Assembly (NCBI GenBank): GCA_025996815.1
Contig: BNTT01000058.1
Coordinates: forward strand, 1-17,053
DNA length: 17,053 bases
Direction of reading: 5' to 3'
Origin: Bacteroidia bacterium
GTDB taxonomy: Bacteria; Bacteroidota; Bacteroidia; Bacteroidales; Azobacteroidaceae
Part shown: positions 15,200 to 17,053 of the stretch, piece by piece
Numbering within the stretch: position 1 is the stretch's first letter
Layout of the letters: each line of letters starts with the position of its first letter
Program-made: the position numbers and the translations under genes
Notes under the pieces: generated by a model
Told to the model about the DNA's origin: nothing
Databases searched by the model: none
What the model saw: the letters and a program-made list of their open reading frames with translations, nothing else

Positions 15200-17053
15200 C
15201 TACTTCTTCACCACCTTCAAAGTCTCACCCCCTACGCGCAGCAGATAGATGCCCGCAGGCTCGCCCGACAAATCGATGCGGCTCTCGCGGGTGCGGTGCA
15301 GCAAGGCGCCATTCAGATTATACACTTTCACCTCTGCGCCGTTGGTGTTTTTGATATACACCACGTCTGATGTGGGGTTGGGATAAATCTGCAACTTATC
15401 TACAGCCACATTACCATTGCCGGTGGGAGATATATAAGTATGGTCTACCTTTATCGGCACGATGGCATTGTCCATTGCGATAACTGTTTCATCAGCGAAG
15501 TTAAATACAAGGTCTGTGATTTTTGCTTCGTAATCACCATCCGGCGTTCCCTCCGCTACGGTATAAACAATATTCAACAGTTTGCGAGCCACCAATTCGG
15601 AGGCACTTCTTGCCGTTCTTAGCCCGCTGTTTGCGGGAGAACTTGACTGACTTTTGGGGACTATAGAGAGCGTCCATTTGCCGTTTCCTTTGTTTGTGAT
15701 AACTAATTCATACAACAAAGCAAAGTCTTCGCTCAATGCCGTTTGTATTATATCCAGAATCAATCCTGCCGGAAGTTCAATGTCGAAAGAACCTGTAAAA
15801 GGCACATTGGAAGGGATTGGCAGCGTGAAACTAATGCTTCCTTGTCCATTGGCTCCGGCAGGTTCGTCTGCTTCTTGGACGATTACAGTGCAGGTCGCTT
15901 CTTTACCCTCGTCAGCAGTAGTTGCGGTAATAGTAGCCGAGCCGGCGGCAACGGCAGTAACCACACCATCAACCACCGTTGCAATGCTTGCATTGCTGCT
16001 GCTCCACGTTACTGTTTTGTTGGTGGCATCGGCGGGCAGCACAGTGGCGGTAAGTGTTGCACTGCCTCCTGCGGTGAGCGTGATAGCGGGCGTGTTGAGC
16101 GTTATGCCCGTTACAGGGATAGTTGGTGCTGTTGCTGCTGTTACCGTCACCTCACAAGACGCTGTCTTGCCACCGTCGTCTGTGGTTACAGTTATCGTGG
16201 CGGTGCCGGCGGCAACGGCAGAAACCAAACCATCAACCACCGTTGCAATGCTTGCATTGCTGCTGCTCCACGTTACTGTTTTGTTGGTGGCATTGGCGGG
16301 CAGCACAGTGGCGGTAAGTGTTGCAGTGCCTCCTGCGGTGAGCGTGATAGCGGGCGTGTTGAGCGTTATGCCCGTTACAGGGATAGTTGGTGCTGTTGCT
16401 GCTGTTACCGTTACCTCACAAGACGCTGTCTTGCCACCGTCGTCTGTGGTTACAGTTATCGTGGCGGAGCCTGCGGCAACGGCAGAAACCAAACCATCAA
16501 CCACCGTTGCAATGCTTGCGTCACTGCTGCTCCACGTGAATTGCTGATTGGTGGCATCGGCGGGCTGTACAGTGGCGGTAAGTGTTTCTGTGCCTCCTGC
16601 GGTGAGCGTGATAGCGGGCGTGTTGAGCGTTATGCCCGTTACAGGGATAGTTGGTGCTGTTGCTGCTGTTACCGTCACCTCACAATCTGCCGTAAAGCCT
16701 CCGTCTGCGGTGGTAACGGTGATGGTGGCGGTGCCTGCCGATACGGCTGTTACCTCACCGCTTGCGCTCACTGTTGCCACTGCCGGGTTGCTGCTACTCC
16801 ACGTTACTGCCGTGTTGGTAGCATCAGCGGGGACTATTGTGGCGGTCAGCAAGTCTGTTTGGTCTACCGTGAGTGCCATACTCGGTTTGTCAAGCGTTAC
16901 TCCTGTTACAGAAACACTGCTTGCACTTACCGTCACCTCACAATCTGCCGTAAAGCCTCCGTCTGCGGTGGTAACGGTGATGGTGGCGGTGCCTGCCGAT
17001 ACGGCTGTTACCTCACCGCTTGCGCTCACTGTTGCCACTGCCGGGTTGCTGCT
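15200..17053 (-). CDS. Ig-like (BIG_2) repeat surface protein with T9SS sorting domain, 5' end missing
   Basis: At least 617 residues; the frame is open at the right edge, so start and signal peptide are off the window. From the N-terminal side there is one partial and four full BIG_2-type units of 86-88 aa (VTGITLNTPAITLTAGG, NKTVTWSSSNASIATV, GTATITVTTDDGGKTASCEV). A unique beta domain of about 160 aa follows (GSISFTLPIPSNVPFTGSFD). The end is a type A sorting domain (15200-15394: LQIYPNPTSDVVYI, VKVYNLNGALL, AGIYLLRVGGETLKVVKK) for type IX secretion and cell-surface attachment. Likely a surface stalk or adhesin; binding target unknown. The adjacent 3' region (15620-15640) has a small CCCGC/GCGGG hairpin. 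Confidence 0.9.
   Translation of the reverse strand, partial: SSNPAVATVSASGEVTAVSAGTATITVTTADGGFTADCEVTVSASSVSVTGVTLDKPSMALTVDQTDLLTATIVPADATNTAVTWSSSNPAVATVSASGEVTAVSAGTATITVTTADGGFTADCEVTVTAATAPTIPVTGITLNTPAITLTAGGTETLTATVQPADATNQQFTWSSSDASIATVVDGLVSAVAAGSATITVTTDDGGKTASCEVTVTAATAPTIPVTGITLNTPAITLTAGGTATLTATVLPANATNKTVTWSSSNASIATVVDGLVSAVAAGTATITVTTDDGGKTASCEVTVTAATAPTIPVTGITLNTPAITLTAGGSATLTATVLPADATNKTVTWSSSNASIATVVDGVVTAVAAGSATITATTADEGKEATCTVIVQEADEPAGANGQGSISFTLPIPSNVPFTGSFDIELPAGLILDIIQTALSEDFALLYELVITNKGNGKWTLSIVPKSQSSSPANSGLRTARSASELVARKLLNIVYTVAEGTPDGDYEAKITDLVFNFADETVIAMDNAIVPIKVDHTYISPTGNGNVAVDKLQIYPNPTSDVVYIKNTNGAEVKVYNLNGALLHRTRESRIDLSGEPAGIYLLRVGGETLKVVKK
15870..17053 (-). repeat. 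Tandem 264/258-nt coding repeats (Ig-like units)
   Basis: The same phrase (CGTGTTGAGCGTTATGCCCG) recurs at 16091, 16355 and 16619, a period of exactly 264 nt. The two outer units have a 258-nt period: about 127 nt ending at 16795 are identical to those ending at 17053. Such identity points to recent duplication or gene conversion. Confidence 0.93.

Noticed and set aside
15654..16547. 297-aa plus-strand frame with a repetitive Val/Ala-rich sequence
   Set aside because: It is antisense to the Ig-repeat coding units; its repeats are only their mirror.

Overview
The window looks like a chromosomal piece of a Bacteroidota member, most likely of the Bacteroidales. The evidence is: -7 boxes of the form TAnnTTTG just upstream of start codons and few Shine-Dalgarno sequences; a C-terminal type IX secretion sorting domain; a tmRNA tag (GENTYAMAA) of the Bacteroidales GENNYALAA type; and BACON-like, calycin-like, DUF2795 and AAA-ATPase-like/PDDEXK proteins typical of that phylum. 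The genus cannot be named from sequence alone. LAYOUT. (1) 1-4960: a plus-strand envelope operon (53-aa mini-lipoprotein, 203-aa LPP20-like lipoprotein, 625-aa LPP20-like periplasmic protein, 525-aa PEGA/beta-barrel protein, truncated BACON-like lipoprotein). It is bracketed by two inverted copies of a ~100-bp element, each ending in a long dinucleotide tract, (CA)36 on the left and (GT)21 on the right. The right tract cuts off the BACON-like gene. (2) 4984-5382: ssrA (tmRNA) on the minus strand, its 3' end only 24 nt from the right-hand element. (3) 5588-6517: M23 peptidase with LysM, convergent with guaA (GMP synthase, minus). (4) 8158-8992: PduO-type cob(I)alamin adenosyltransferase and a small acidic DUF2795 protein. 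(5) 13235 down to 9004: a minus-strand operon of FkbM methyltransferase, GT39-like membrane glycosyltransferase, calycin-like lipoprotein and Mrp/ApbC ATPase. (6) 13331-14908: an AAA-ATPase/PD-(D/E)XK protein, divergent from that operon through a perfect 17-bp dyad that holds mirrored promoter boxes. (7) 14909-15199: gene debris and a dyad repeat. (8) 15200-17053: the 3' part of a large minus-strand surface protein with near-identical 86-88-aa Ig-like (BIG_2) repeats and a T9SS sorting domain, running off the right edge. HOW THE GENES FIT. The first operon probably builds an envelope-associated assembly: lipoproteins and a periplasmic partner sharing one fold, plus a PEGA-domain outer-membrane protein. 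The FkbM/GT39 pair suggests modification of a lipid-linked or surface glycan. guaA, ssrA, mrp and the adenosyltransferase are housekeeping. No complete defence island, CRISPR array or transposase is visible. The most unusual signals are palindromic elements lying in frame inside coding sequences (625-aa protein, FkbM methyltransferase, perhaps the adenosyltransferase), the inverted CA/GT-tract elements around the first operon, and a tiny lipoprotein that looks like its neighbour with the middle removed.
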